Shown in pieces: positions 28,480 to 35,610 of a stretch of 64,000 nucleotides of DNA. How positions within the stretch are numbered: position 1 is the stretch's first letter; each line of letters begins with the position of its first letter. A program made the translations under genes and the position numbers. This DNA comes from Oceanimonas aquatica (GTDB taxonomy: Bacteria; Pseudomonadota; Gammaproteobacteria; Enterobacterales; Aeromonadaceae): contig NZ_JAVBHX010000002.1 of NCBI RefSeq assembly GCF_030732065.1, positions 245,904 to 309,903 on the forward strand, read 5' to 3'. Below the pieces are notes generated by a model. It saw only the letters and a list, made by a program, of their open reading frames with translations. It ran no database searches and had not been told where the DNA came from.

Positions 28480-29679
28480 TCACGCGGGAATCATGCCATG
28501 GGGGTCGATCACAAATTTGCGGGCCACACCACCGTCAAAGTCGGCATACCCCTGCACCGACTCATCCAGGGTAATCACCTTCACGTTCACGGCCTTGGCG
28601 ATGTCGATCTTGTCGAACAGAATGGCCTGCATCAGCTGGCGGTGATACTTCATCACCGGGCACTGACCGGTGTGCAGAGAGTGGGACTTGGCCCAGCCCA
28701 GGCCAAAGCGCATGCTGAGCGCGCCTTCACGGGCCGCTTCGTCTACCGCGCCCGGATCTTCGGTCACATACAGGCCGGGAATGCCAATCTGGCCGCCGGC
28801 GCGGGTGATTTGCATGGCCGAGTTGAGCACGGTGGCCGGCGCTTCCTTGCCATGGTTGCAGCCACAGGCATGGGCCTCGAAGCCGACGCAGTCGACAAAG
28901 GCATCCACTTCCCGCTCGCCCAGAATGACTTCCAGCTTGTCTTCCATCGAGCCCTCTTCGCGCAGATCGATGGTCTCGCAGCCAAAGCTGCGAGCCTGGG
29001 CCAGGCGTTCCGGGTTCATGTCGCCCACGATCACACAGGCCGCCCCCAGCAACTGGGCCGAGGCGGCGGCCGCCAGACCCACCGGGCCGGCACCGGCGAT
29101 ATACACGGTGGAGCCCGGGCCCACGCCGGCGGTGACACAGCCGTGGAAACCGGTGGGGAAAATGTCGGAGAGCAGGGTGAGATCGCGAATTTTTTCCAGC
29201 GCCTGATCCGGGTCCGGGAACTTCAGCAGGTTGAAGTCGGCATAAGGCACCATCACGTATTCGGACTGGCCGCCGACCCAGCCGCCCATGTCGACGTAAC
29301 CGTAGGCGGCGCCGGGACGGGCCGGGTTGACGTTCAGGCAGATGCCGGTCTTGCCTTCCTTGCAGTTGCGGCAGCGGCCGCAGGCAATGTTAAAGGGCAC
29401 GGAGACGATGTCGCCCACCTTGAGGAACTCCACGTCCCGGCCGCATTCGATGATCTGGCCGGTGATCTCGTGGCCCAGCACCAGGCCTGACGGCGCCGTG
29501 GTGCGCCCGCGTACCATGTGCTGATCGCTGCCGCAGATGTTGGTGGACACCACCTTGAGGATCACGCCGTGATGGCAGGCCCGCTTGCCCAGGGACAGCT
29601 CGGGAAAGGCAATGGACTGTACCTCGACCTTGCCGGGCCCGGTGTAGACCACGCCTCTGTTACCGTGTATTGCGCACAT
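28480..29679 (-). CDS. fdhA: Glutathione-independent formaldehyde dehydrogenase
   Basis: The 399-aa zinc alcohol dehydrogenase family protein has catalytic zinc ligands Cys49 and His70. The structural zinc is held by Cys100, 103, 106 and 114, with the Rossmann fold motif GAGPVGLAAAA. This spacing is that of Pseudomonas putida formaldehyde dehydrogenase, which oxidises formaldehyde to formate using tightly bound NAD. It lies directly upstream of the formate dehydrogenase genes, so formaldehyde from betaine demethylation can be oxidised in two steps. AAGGA lies nine bases before the ATG. Confidence 0.93.
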   Translation of the reverse strand: MCAIHGNRGVVYTGPGKVEVQSIAFPELSLGKRACHHGVILKVVSTNICGSDQHMVRGRTTAPSGLVLGHEITGQIIECGRDVEFLKVGDIVSVPFNIACGRCRNCKEGKTGICLNVNPARPGAAYGYVDMGGWVGGQSEYVMVPYADFNLLKFPDPDQALEKIRDLTLLSDIFPTGFHGCVTAGVGPGSTVYIAGAGPVGLAAAASAQLLGAACVIVGDMNPERLAQARSFGCETIDLREEGSMEDKLEVILGEREVDAFVDCVGFEAHACGCNHGKEAPATVLNSAMQITRAGGQIGIPGLYVTEDPGAVDEAAREGALSMRFGLGWAKSHSLHTGQCPVMKYHRQLMQAILFDKIDIAKAVNVKVITLDESVQGYADFDGGVARKFVIDPHGMIPA

Positions 29680-29849
29680 AATTCAGCATCCTTGTCTTAT
29701 GACGAGTGTCGCGTTCGCCGCACGAACGCACCGGGCCTGGGGGCAAAATCATGCCTTCACAGGCCGGCTCCCAGTAGACTGCCGATGCCGTTTATGGGCA
29801 TTGCTGATTAAGACATGGTTTTGTCAGAACGAGACATGAAAGGGATTGG

Positions 29850-29934
29850 GCGGGGTTCGGTGCGGGTCTGCAGACAATGCAGGGGGTTAAGGATAGTGCT
29901 ACATGCCCTGGATGCCCGTCTTCACGGGCATGAC
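29850..29934 (+). repeat. Partial palindromic-end repeat, copy 8
   Basis: It has the internal GCGGGTCTGCAGACAATGC of the short class and a full right end (CTGGATGCCCG...GGGCATGAC); the left hairpin is missing or degenerate. Confidence 0.6.
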
Positions 29935-29947
29935 GGCGGCGTTTTCC

Positions 29948-30049
29948 GTCACCCCCGCCGCAGGCGGGGGTCCAGTGCGGGTCTGCAGACAATGCTGGGG
30001 ATTGAGACCCGTGCTCCATGTTCTGGATCTCCGCCTTCGCGGGAATGAC
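29948..30049 (+). repeat. Short palindromic-end repeat element, copy 9 (short class)
   Basis: The element is 102 bp, GTCACCCCCGCCGCAGGCGG... to ...GCGGGAATGAC, with internal GCGGGTCTGCAGACAATGC shared with copies 2 and 8. Confidence 0.8.
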
Positions 30050-30082
30050 AAAATGAAGGCGGGAATGACGGTATGACTGCGG

Positions 30083-31939
30083 TCAGGCAGACCGCCGCAC
30101 TATGGTGCCCCTATCGCCCACGGCGTAGACGGTGCCGTCCCGAGCGGCGCACACGGCGCGCAGGCCGGCCTCGGTGGGGGCGGTTTCACGCAGCCACTGG
30201 CCCTGCTCCAGCCTGAGCACCGTGCCCCGTCCGCCCACGGCAAACACGCCACCGGTGTCGTTGCCGGAGATCGACAACAAATCCTGCTGCAGCCGGGTGG
30301 GCATGGTGTGCCAGCGCTGGCCGTTGAAATGCACCACTGTGCCCGACAGGCCCACGGCGTAGATGTCGTTCAGTCCCCGGCCCCAGACGCTGTAAATAAA
30401 CTGCTCGGTGCCGGTGTTGAATTCTTTCCATTCCTTGCCGTTGTAGCGCAACGCCAGGCCGAAGTCGCCCACCGCCAGCAGGTGCTCGGCATCCAGGCCC
30501 CAGAGATCGTAGAGTGCTGACGTGGTGCCGCTAGCCATCCGCTGCCAGCCCAGGCCGTCGTAATGCAGCACCAGTCCCTCGTCGCCCACCGCATAAATGC
30601 AGTCGGGCCCGGTGCCCCACATCGCCAGTATGGTGGTGTGCAGGTGCAGATCGAAGTGAAGCTGCCACTGCTCGCCATTGAAGCGATAAATGCGCCCTTC
30701 CTGGCCGCCGGCCAGCAGGCCGCTGCCTTCACAGCTCCATAAACAGTGCACCGCCAGTTGCTCATCGGGCGCCGGCAGCGCCACCCACTGCTCGCCGTCC
30801 AGCCGCAGCACGGTGCCAACATCGCCGCAGGCATACATTTGGCCATCGTGGGCCTGCCACAGTCCCCACAGCTGACGCTGGGTGGGGCTTGCCATGGTTT
30901 CCCACCGGCTTTGCGCCGCCACTTCCCGGTGAGGAATGGCCAGCGCCTTTTCAAAGTCGGGCGCGGCGGTCATCAGGGTACCGAAGTCCCCCACCACCAG
31001 CGCCTCGCCGGAGCCCAGGGTAACGATGTCCATCAGATCGTGATGGGTGTTGCAGGCCAGCCTGTGCACCTTGTTGTTGTGCAGATACAGCAGGTGGCCC
31101 TTGTCGCCCACCAGCAGCACGCCGTCCTTGTAGGCACGCAGGGCCCTGAGCCGCGGCAGCCCCGCCTCGTGGGCCAGGTTGTGAAACTCGCCGTGGCGGT
31201 AATGCACCAGTTCGCCGCGAAAGCCGCCCTGATCCACAAAGTAACGCCCGCCTGCCAGCAGCAGCTCGTCGTCGTTCAGCACCAGCAGGGCATGAAAACC
31301 GGTACTTAAGGGGCAATCCATCGGTTGCCATTCACCATTCACGTCCCGGCACAGCAGGGTACCTTCGCCGCCGGCGGCATAGACCCGGCCGTTTGGTGCA
31401 CAGGCCACTGCCCGCAGGTTGATGCGAGTGCCCGAGGCCTCAGACTGCCAGCCCTCGCCGTTAAAATGCAGAATGCGGCCGTCGTCGCCCACCGCCCAGG
31501 CCTCGCCGGCCGTGTTGCCGTCGATGGCAAACAGCGGTGTGTTTTCCTCGCAGGAGGCGTAGCGACCGGTGTCATCGTTGACCACACCGCCCTGCACTCG
31601 CCGCCACTGCTCGCCGTCGTAATGCAGAATGCAGCCCATCCAGCCCACCGCGTGCAGACTGTCGGTCTGGTTGCCCCAGATACCGTGCAGGGGCAGCGGT
31701 ACCGGCGTGGCCTGCTCGTGCCAGCCCGGCTGGTCGGCGTTGAAGTGCAGAATGCGGCCCTCGTCGCCCACCACGAACACTTCGCCCGCTCCGGCCCAGC
31801 CGGACCAGAGCACGTCGCCATCGCCGGCATGGGCTTCCAGCACCGGGTGCCAGGGGGTGCCCACCGGCGTGGCCGCTTCTACCCGGCTGGCCAGCTGGCG
31901 AAAAAAATGCCGGCGGGAAGGGTTGTGTACTGAGCTCAT
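30083..31939 (-). CDS. Protein of about 14 beta-propeller-type repeats, last gene of molybdoenzyme operon 1
   Basis: The 618-aa protein consists of about 14 repeats of roughly 40 residues with the core (Y/W)AVG-x-x-G-x-(I/V)LH-(F/Y)-(N/D)G-x-x-W. This is enough for two seven-bladed propellers; the middle repeats (5 and 7) are irregular. The N-terminus has SRRHFFRQLASR, a twin-arginine-like pair, but no hydrophobic stretch follows, so export is doubtful and a cytoplasmic role is more likely. It starts 22 bp after the ATPase gene and is clearly part of the same operon. I know no function; a scaffold for enzyme assembly is a guess. Confidence 0.75.
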   Translation of the reverse strand: MSSVHNPSRRHFFRQLASRVEAATPVGTPWHPVLEAHAGDGDVLWSGWAGAGEVFVVGDEGRILHFNADQPGWHEQATPVPLPLHGIWGNQTDSLHAVGWMGCILHYDGEQWRRVQGGVVNDDTGRYASCEENTPLFAIDGNTAGEAWAVGDDGRILHFNGEGWQSEASGTRINLRAVACAPNGRVYAAGGEGTLLCRDVNGEWQPMDCPLSTGFHALLVLNDDELLLAGGRYFVDQGGFRGELVHYRHGEFHNLAHEAGLPRLRALRAYKDGVLLVGDKGHLLYLHNNKVHRLACNTHHDLMDIVTLGSGEALVVGDFGTLMTAAPDFEKALAIPHREVAAQSRWETMASPTQRQLWGLWQAHDGQMYACGDVGTVLRLDGEQWVALPAPDEQLAVHCLWSCEGSGLLAGGQEGRIYRFNGEQWQLHFDLHLHTTILAMWGTGPDCIYAVGDEGLVLHYDGLGWQRMASGTTSALYDLWGLDAEHLLAVGDFGLALRYNGKEWKEFNTGTEQFIYSVWGRGLNDIYAVGLSGTVVHFNGQRWHTMPTRLQQDLLSISGNDTGGVFAVGGRGTVLRLEQGQWLRETAPTEAGLRAVCAARDGTVYAVGDRGTIVRRSA

Positions 31940-31961
31940 GGCGCTCTCCTCATAACAGTGA

Positions 31962-33065
31962 TTAGCGATCGTTTTTCAGCCGGGCGCGCTCGCCGGCAAG
32001 CAGCGCTTCAAGGTCGCGCCGGGCCTGGTCCCTGTCTTCCTCGGGCAGGTCGTTGAGCATGGCTTCCAGATCGTCGGTATCGGCCACCATCACCGCCTGC
32101 AGCTCCTCGGTGGCGGCCTCAACACTGACTTTCCGGGCATGGTCAATACAGGCGTCCACCGCCGGTGCAAAGGCTTTCGCCTCGGGGCTGTCGGGCTGGT
32201 CCATGGTGAGCGGGGCGCCCGAGTCAGAGGCCGTGGCCAGCAGCGGCGACAACGGAATGCTGGCCAATGATTCCACCCCCAGCTCATCCAGCGCCTCGGC
32301 CAGGTGAGCCCGTGGGAACAACTGAAACTCGCCGCCGCAATGAGGGCAGGTCACCCCGGCCATGTTTTCCACCACGCCGATCAGCGGCAGGCCGCGCTCC
32401 TGGCAGAAGCGGATGGCCTTGAGGCTGTCCATCAGTGCCACTTGCTGGGGGGTGGTGGCAATCACCGCCGCCACCGCCTGCTGCTCCAGCAGATCGCTCA
32501 GGGTGATCAGCTCATTGCCGGTGCCCGGGGGCATGTCGACCACCAGAAAATCCAGCGGGCCCCAGTCAAAGCTGCCTATCAGGTGATGCATAAAGTCGTG
32601 CTTGTAGGCGTCGCGCCAGACGATGGGGGTGTCATCCCGCTGCATCATAAAGGCCAGCGAGCCCACCTTGACCGGATGCGGCAGCCGATCGCCGAAGCTC
32701 TCAAGGGTATCCAGGCCGCGCTCGCTGACCCGCACCCGCTGACCCACCTGGTCGAAAAAACGGCTCTGGTTGGGACCATGAATATCCGCATCGGCCACGC
32801 CTACGCGGAAGCCCCGTGCGGCCAGACCGGCGGCCAGGTTGGCCGAGACGGTGCTTTTACCCACGCCGCCCTTGTTGGCCATGACCAGAATGATCTGGCC
32901 AATGTCGGCCAGCCGGCGCTGCAGCAACCGCTGCTCGTGGTGGGGCTTGTCCAGGGTGCACTCCGGCTCTTTGGGGCAAAACTGGCAGGCATGGCCCCGG
33001 CCGCAGTCGGCCGGGCGCACGGCCAGGTCGTCGTCCTGGCCGGCATTAAATTGGTTTACCGTCAT
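31962..33065 (-). CDS. Mrp/Nbp35-like P-loop ATPase (Fe-S carrier type)
   Basis: The 367-aa protein has the deviant Walker A NKGGVGKS (64-71), the switch and Walker B region FLVVDMPPGTGNE, and a CPHCGG motif for a bridging [4Fe-4S] cluster. This is the layout of Mrp/ApbC/Nbp35 scaffold proteins. The N-terminus adds four cysteines (21, 27, 30, 36; C-x5-C-x2-C-x5-C), resembling the N-terminal cluster site of Nbp35. An acidic and basic C-terminal tail of about 80 residues follows. It lies 22 bp after the gamma-subunit gene. A role in delivering clusters to the five-cluster molybdoenzyme is inferred. Confidence 0.82.
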   Translation of the reverse strand: MTVNQFNAGQDDDLAVRPADCGRGHACQFCPKEPECTLDKPHHEQRLLQRRLADIGQIILVMANKGGVGKSTVSANLAAGLAARGFRVGVADADIHGPNQSRFFDQVGQRVRVSERGLDTLESFGDRLPHPVKVGSLAFMMQRDDTPIVWRDAYKHDFMHHLIGSFDWGPLDFLVVDMPPGTGNELITLSDLLEQQAVAAVIATTPQQVALMDSLKAIRFCQERGLPLIGVVENMAGVTCPHCGGEFQLFPRAHLAEALDELGVESLASIPLSPLLATASDSGAPLTMDQPDSPEAKAFAPAVDACIDHARKVSVEAATEELQAVMVADTDDLEAMLNDLPEEDRDQARRDLEALLAGERARLKNDR

Positions 33066-33087
33066 GATGAACTCCTCCCCTTGAGTA

Positions 33088-33870
33088 TCAGTGGCTGTTG
33101 TCCAGCAGGATCCAGTTGGGGGTTACCCGTTTGTCACCGTCACGCTGGTTGTGGTGGCCTTCCCAGACCGCGAACACCACGGGGATCTGAGCCCGGTCCA
33201 GATCGACCTGGTGCTTACCCTTGACCTCAAGCGGCCGGGACATCACCACATGCCACTCGCTGTCCTGCTGAATTTCTTCCGCCACCCAGGCACTGGCACC
33301 GTCAATCAGCTGATCCGGCAGGCGGGTGGTGCTGCCGTAACCGCCGGCGGCCAGATCTTCAATCTGCTCCCGATCCGCGCGCCAGTACCAGATATTGACC
33401 GGCTTGTCCGGGCCCGAGCCCATCATGTAGGAGGTGTCGGCGCCTTCGAGGGCAAACTGCACCGCCACGCCATCACGAAAGTCGTCTACCGTGGTGGCTC
33501 TGTCTTCGGTGCCGTCCTTCCAGCGTAGCCGCAGGTAAAACCGTTCGTCGGAGCGGGCCACCTGAAAATACATGTGCTTGGCCTCATAGGCCTGGTCCTG
33601 TTCAAAACGCAGCTTGACCGACTGATGCACCGGCGGGGCCGGATACAGACCAACGCGGTACATGGGCAGGCGGTCCCAGATCAGATCATCCGGATCATTC
33701 TGAGTGCGCAAATAGATGGTACCGGGAATGCGTGCCACCTTGACGGTATCGCCCGGCTGCACCTCGGTAACGTTGGGGTTCATCTCGCTGTGATCGGCCA
33801 GGGCGGTACCGGCCGTGGTCATGGCCAGTCCCAGCAGCATGGCCCGGTAAATGGACGTCATCGCTTTCAT
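33088..33870 (-). CDS. Type II molybdoenzyme gamma subunit (heme b), operon 1
   Basis: The 260-aa protein has a Sec signal (AMLLGLAMTTAGTALA, cleavage about residue 24). The ethylbenzene-dehydrogenase-type heme-binding domain has SYMMGSGPDKPVNIWYWRA, which contains a candidate Met ligand, and a Lys-rich segment further on. In DdhC/SerC/ClrC/EbdC this periplasmic subunit carries one heme b. The start MKAMTSIY at 33870 has GAGGA seven bases upstream and follows the chaperone gene by 13 bp. Confidence 0.87.
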   Translation of the reverse strand: MKAMTSIYRAMLLGLAMTTAGTALADHSEMNPNVTEVQPGDTVKVARIPGTIYLRTQNDPDDLIWDRLPMYRVGLYPAPPVHQSVKLRFEQDQAYEAKHMYFQVARSDERFYLRLRWKDGTEDRATTVDDFRDGVAVQFALEGADTSYMMGSGPDKPVNIWYWRADREQIEDLAAGGYGSTTRLPDQLIDGASAWVAEEIQQDSEWHVVMSRPLEVKGKHQVDLDRAQIPVVFAVWEGHHNQRDGDKRVTPNWILLDNSH

Positions 33871-33883
33871 TCTATGTTCCTCA

Positions 33884-34603
33884 TTATTCCCACATGCCTT
33901 CGGAATTGCCGGTCGCGGCGCGCTGGCCCGGTTGCGGACAGGGGCCAACCTGGTGCTCCAGCAACTCGCACTGGCGGGCGGCCCAGTCGGGCAGACGCTG
34001 CACCAGGCAGGCCAGGTTGGCGTCCAGGCCCTGGTCGGCTTCCCGGTTAAAGCGCTCACGCACAGCGCTTGCCATCGGCACCAGATAGCGGGTCAGAAAG
34101 TCCCGCAGTGCCCGCCGGGGCGAACCGACATCTCCCCCGCTTTCAAGCGCCTGCTGCTCCAGATGGCACAGCAGGGCGCAGAATTCGAGCATGGTGACCA
34201 GGTGATCCGGCTCGTCGATATGGCCTTCGTCATCGGTGGCGGCCTTGAGGCCGAAATGCCGGTAAAAGGCCTGTACGTTGAGCAGGTAACGGCCCGGGGT
34301 GTCGCCGGCCAGCAGCTGTTCGTAGGCGCTGGCCACCAGCGGCACATGGGGCCGGCCACGCCGGCCATGTACAAAGGTGGCCATGTAGCCCACTTCCAGC
34401 GCCTGCAGGTCACTGCTTGCCGGCAGGGCGGGCCAGGCGGGCTCGCCCTGTATCGCCATGGCCTGACTCAGCACCTGTGCCATGCGACCTTCGCGCAGGG
34501 CCTGCTGGGTTTCGGCCAGCGGGTAGTCCAGCATGGCGGCGGCCAGCCGGAACACGGTGCCCCGGGCCTGAACCTGGTCGGCGGTAACGGATTGGGTGTT
34601 CAT
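33884..34603 (-). CDS. TorD/DmsD-family chaperone of the molybdoenzyme, operon 1
   Basis: The 239-aa all-helical redox enzyme maturation protein of the TorD/NarJ group has the core E-x-x-x-P-D-H-L pattern as DEPDHLVTMLEFCALLCH. By analogy with DdhD/SerD/ClrD it would bind the Tat leader of the A subunit and help insert the cofactor. Only operon 1 has this gene, so it may serve both enzymes. Its first eight codons (MNTQSVTA) reappear at the start of the gamma gene in operon 2. Confidence 0.85.
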   Translation of the reverse strand: MNTQSVTADQVQARGTVFRLAAAMLDYPLAETQQALREGRMAQVLSQAMAIQGEPAWPALPASSDLQALEVGYMATFVHGRRGRPHVPLVASAYEQLLAGDTPGRYLLNVQAFYRHFGLKAATDDEGHIDEPDHLVTMLEFCALLCHLEQQALESGGDVGSPRRALRDFLTRYLVPMASAVRERFNREADQGLDANLACLVQRLPDWAARQCELLEHQVGPCPQPGQRAATGNSEGMWE

Positions 34604-34617
34604 GGGTAACCTCTCTC

Positions 34618-35598
34618 TCAGCTCAGCTTGAACATGTCAGCATGGTTATAGCCGATCAGCAGATCCATCAGCGCGCTCTCGCGGCCTTCGGCCTTGGCCT
34701 GGCGCTCGGTCTTGAGTGTTTCCAGCACCTCGCCCACCCGGGGGCCGAACAGGCTTTCCAGGTAGTCCAGCGGAATGCGCGGCTCTTCCAGAGTGCGGCC
34801 ATCGGAGCCGTATTTGGGCGACGACAGCGGCGGCACGTAGAATACATTGGGCTGGGTGCCCCACTCGGCGTGCAGCGGCAATGCCACCTTGAATTGCTCC
34901 ACCAGCTTGTGAATGGGACCTTCCTTGTCGTCCCGGTAGCCGACCCAGCGAATGCGACCCACACACTGACGGGCACAGGCGTTGGCCAGGCCTTTTTCGA
35001 TACGCGGATAACAGAAGATGCACTTCTCCGACTTGGAGATCTGCTCGTTGAAATACACCTTCTTGTAGGGGCAGGCGTTCACGCAATAGCGGTAACCGCG
35101 GCAGCGCTCCTGATCCACCAGCACAATGCCGTCTTCCTGGCGCTTGTAGATGGCGTTGCGGGTACAGGCCGCCAGGCAGCCCGGGTTGGCGCAGTGGTTA
35201 CACAGCCGCGGCAGATAGAAGTAGTAGCTGTTGGGGTAGTCCCCCTCGCCTCTGTCTTCGTCCCAGTTGGCGCCCCAGGTGGGTTTGACGTTGGGACGCA
35301 GCCAGGGATCGGTGCCGGTCATCAGCGCTTCTTCATAGTTGTATTCCCAGGGAATACCGTAGTCTTCCTGGCTGGGCTGGCGGCCCAGGCGCAGGGCGCC
35401 ATCCTTGTCGAAACCGCCGCCCATGTTCTGGTAGTCGCGGGGGTAGCCCAGCCCGGGCTGGGACTCCACGTTATTCCAGTACATGAATTCGCGGCCGTTG
35501 CGGTTGGTCCACATCAGCTTGCAGGCTGAGGTACAGGTCTGGCATCCGATGCACTTGTTCAGGTCCAGCACCATGCTGAGTTGGCGTTTGACAGCCAT
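34618..35598 (-). CDS. Type II molybdoenzyme beta subunit (four Fe-S clusters), operon 1
   Basis: The 326-aa ferredoxin-like subunit has four cysteine groups, at CIGCQTCTSAC, CNHCANPGCLAAC, CRGYRYCVNACPYKKVYFN and CIFCYPR...CARQC. This matches the NarH/DdhB/SerB/EbdB pattern of three [4Fe-4S] and one [3Fe-4S] cluster. It has no signal peptide, since it travels folded with the A subunit through Tat. Spacing is 13 bp after A and 14 bp before the chaperone gene. Confidence 0.92.
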   Translation of the reverse strand: MAVKRQLSMVLDLNKCIGCQTCTSACKLMWTNRNGREFMYWNNVESQPGLGYPRDYQNMGGGFDKDGALRLGRQPSQEDYGIPWEYNYEEALMTGTDPWLRPNVKPTWGANWDEDRGEGDYPNSYYFYLPRLCNHCANPGCLAACTRNAIYKRQEDGIVLVDQERCRGYRYCVNACPYKKVYFNEQISKSEKCIFCYPRIEKGLANACARQCVGRIRWVGYRDDKEGPIHKLVEQFKVALPLHAEWGTQPNVFYVPPLSSPKYGSDGRTLEEPRIPLDYLESLFGPRVGEVLETLKTERQAKAEGRESALMDLLIGYNHADMFKLS

Positions 35599-35610
35599 GG
35601 CAATCTCCTC

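Larger units (their letters stand above)
29680..30082. other. Intergenic region between the propeller gene and fdhA
   Basis: Near fdhA there is a dyad GCGTTCG-ccgca-CGAACGC (29710-29728). The rest is filled by one partial (29850-29934) and one complete (29948-30049) repeat element. No gene is supported. Confidence 0.6.
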
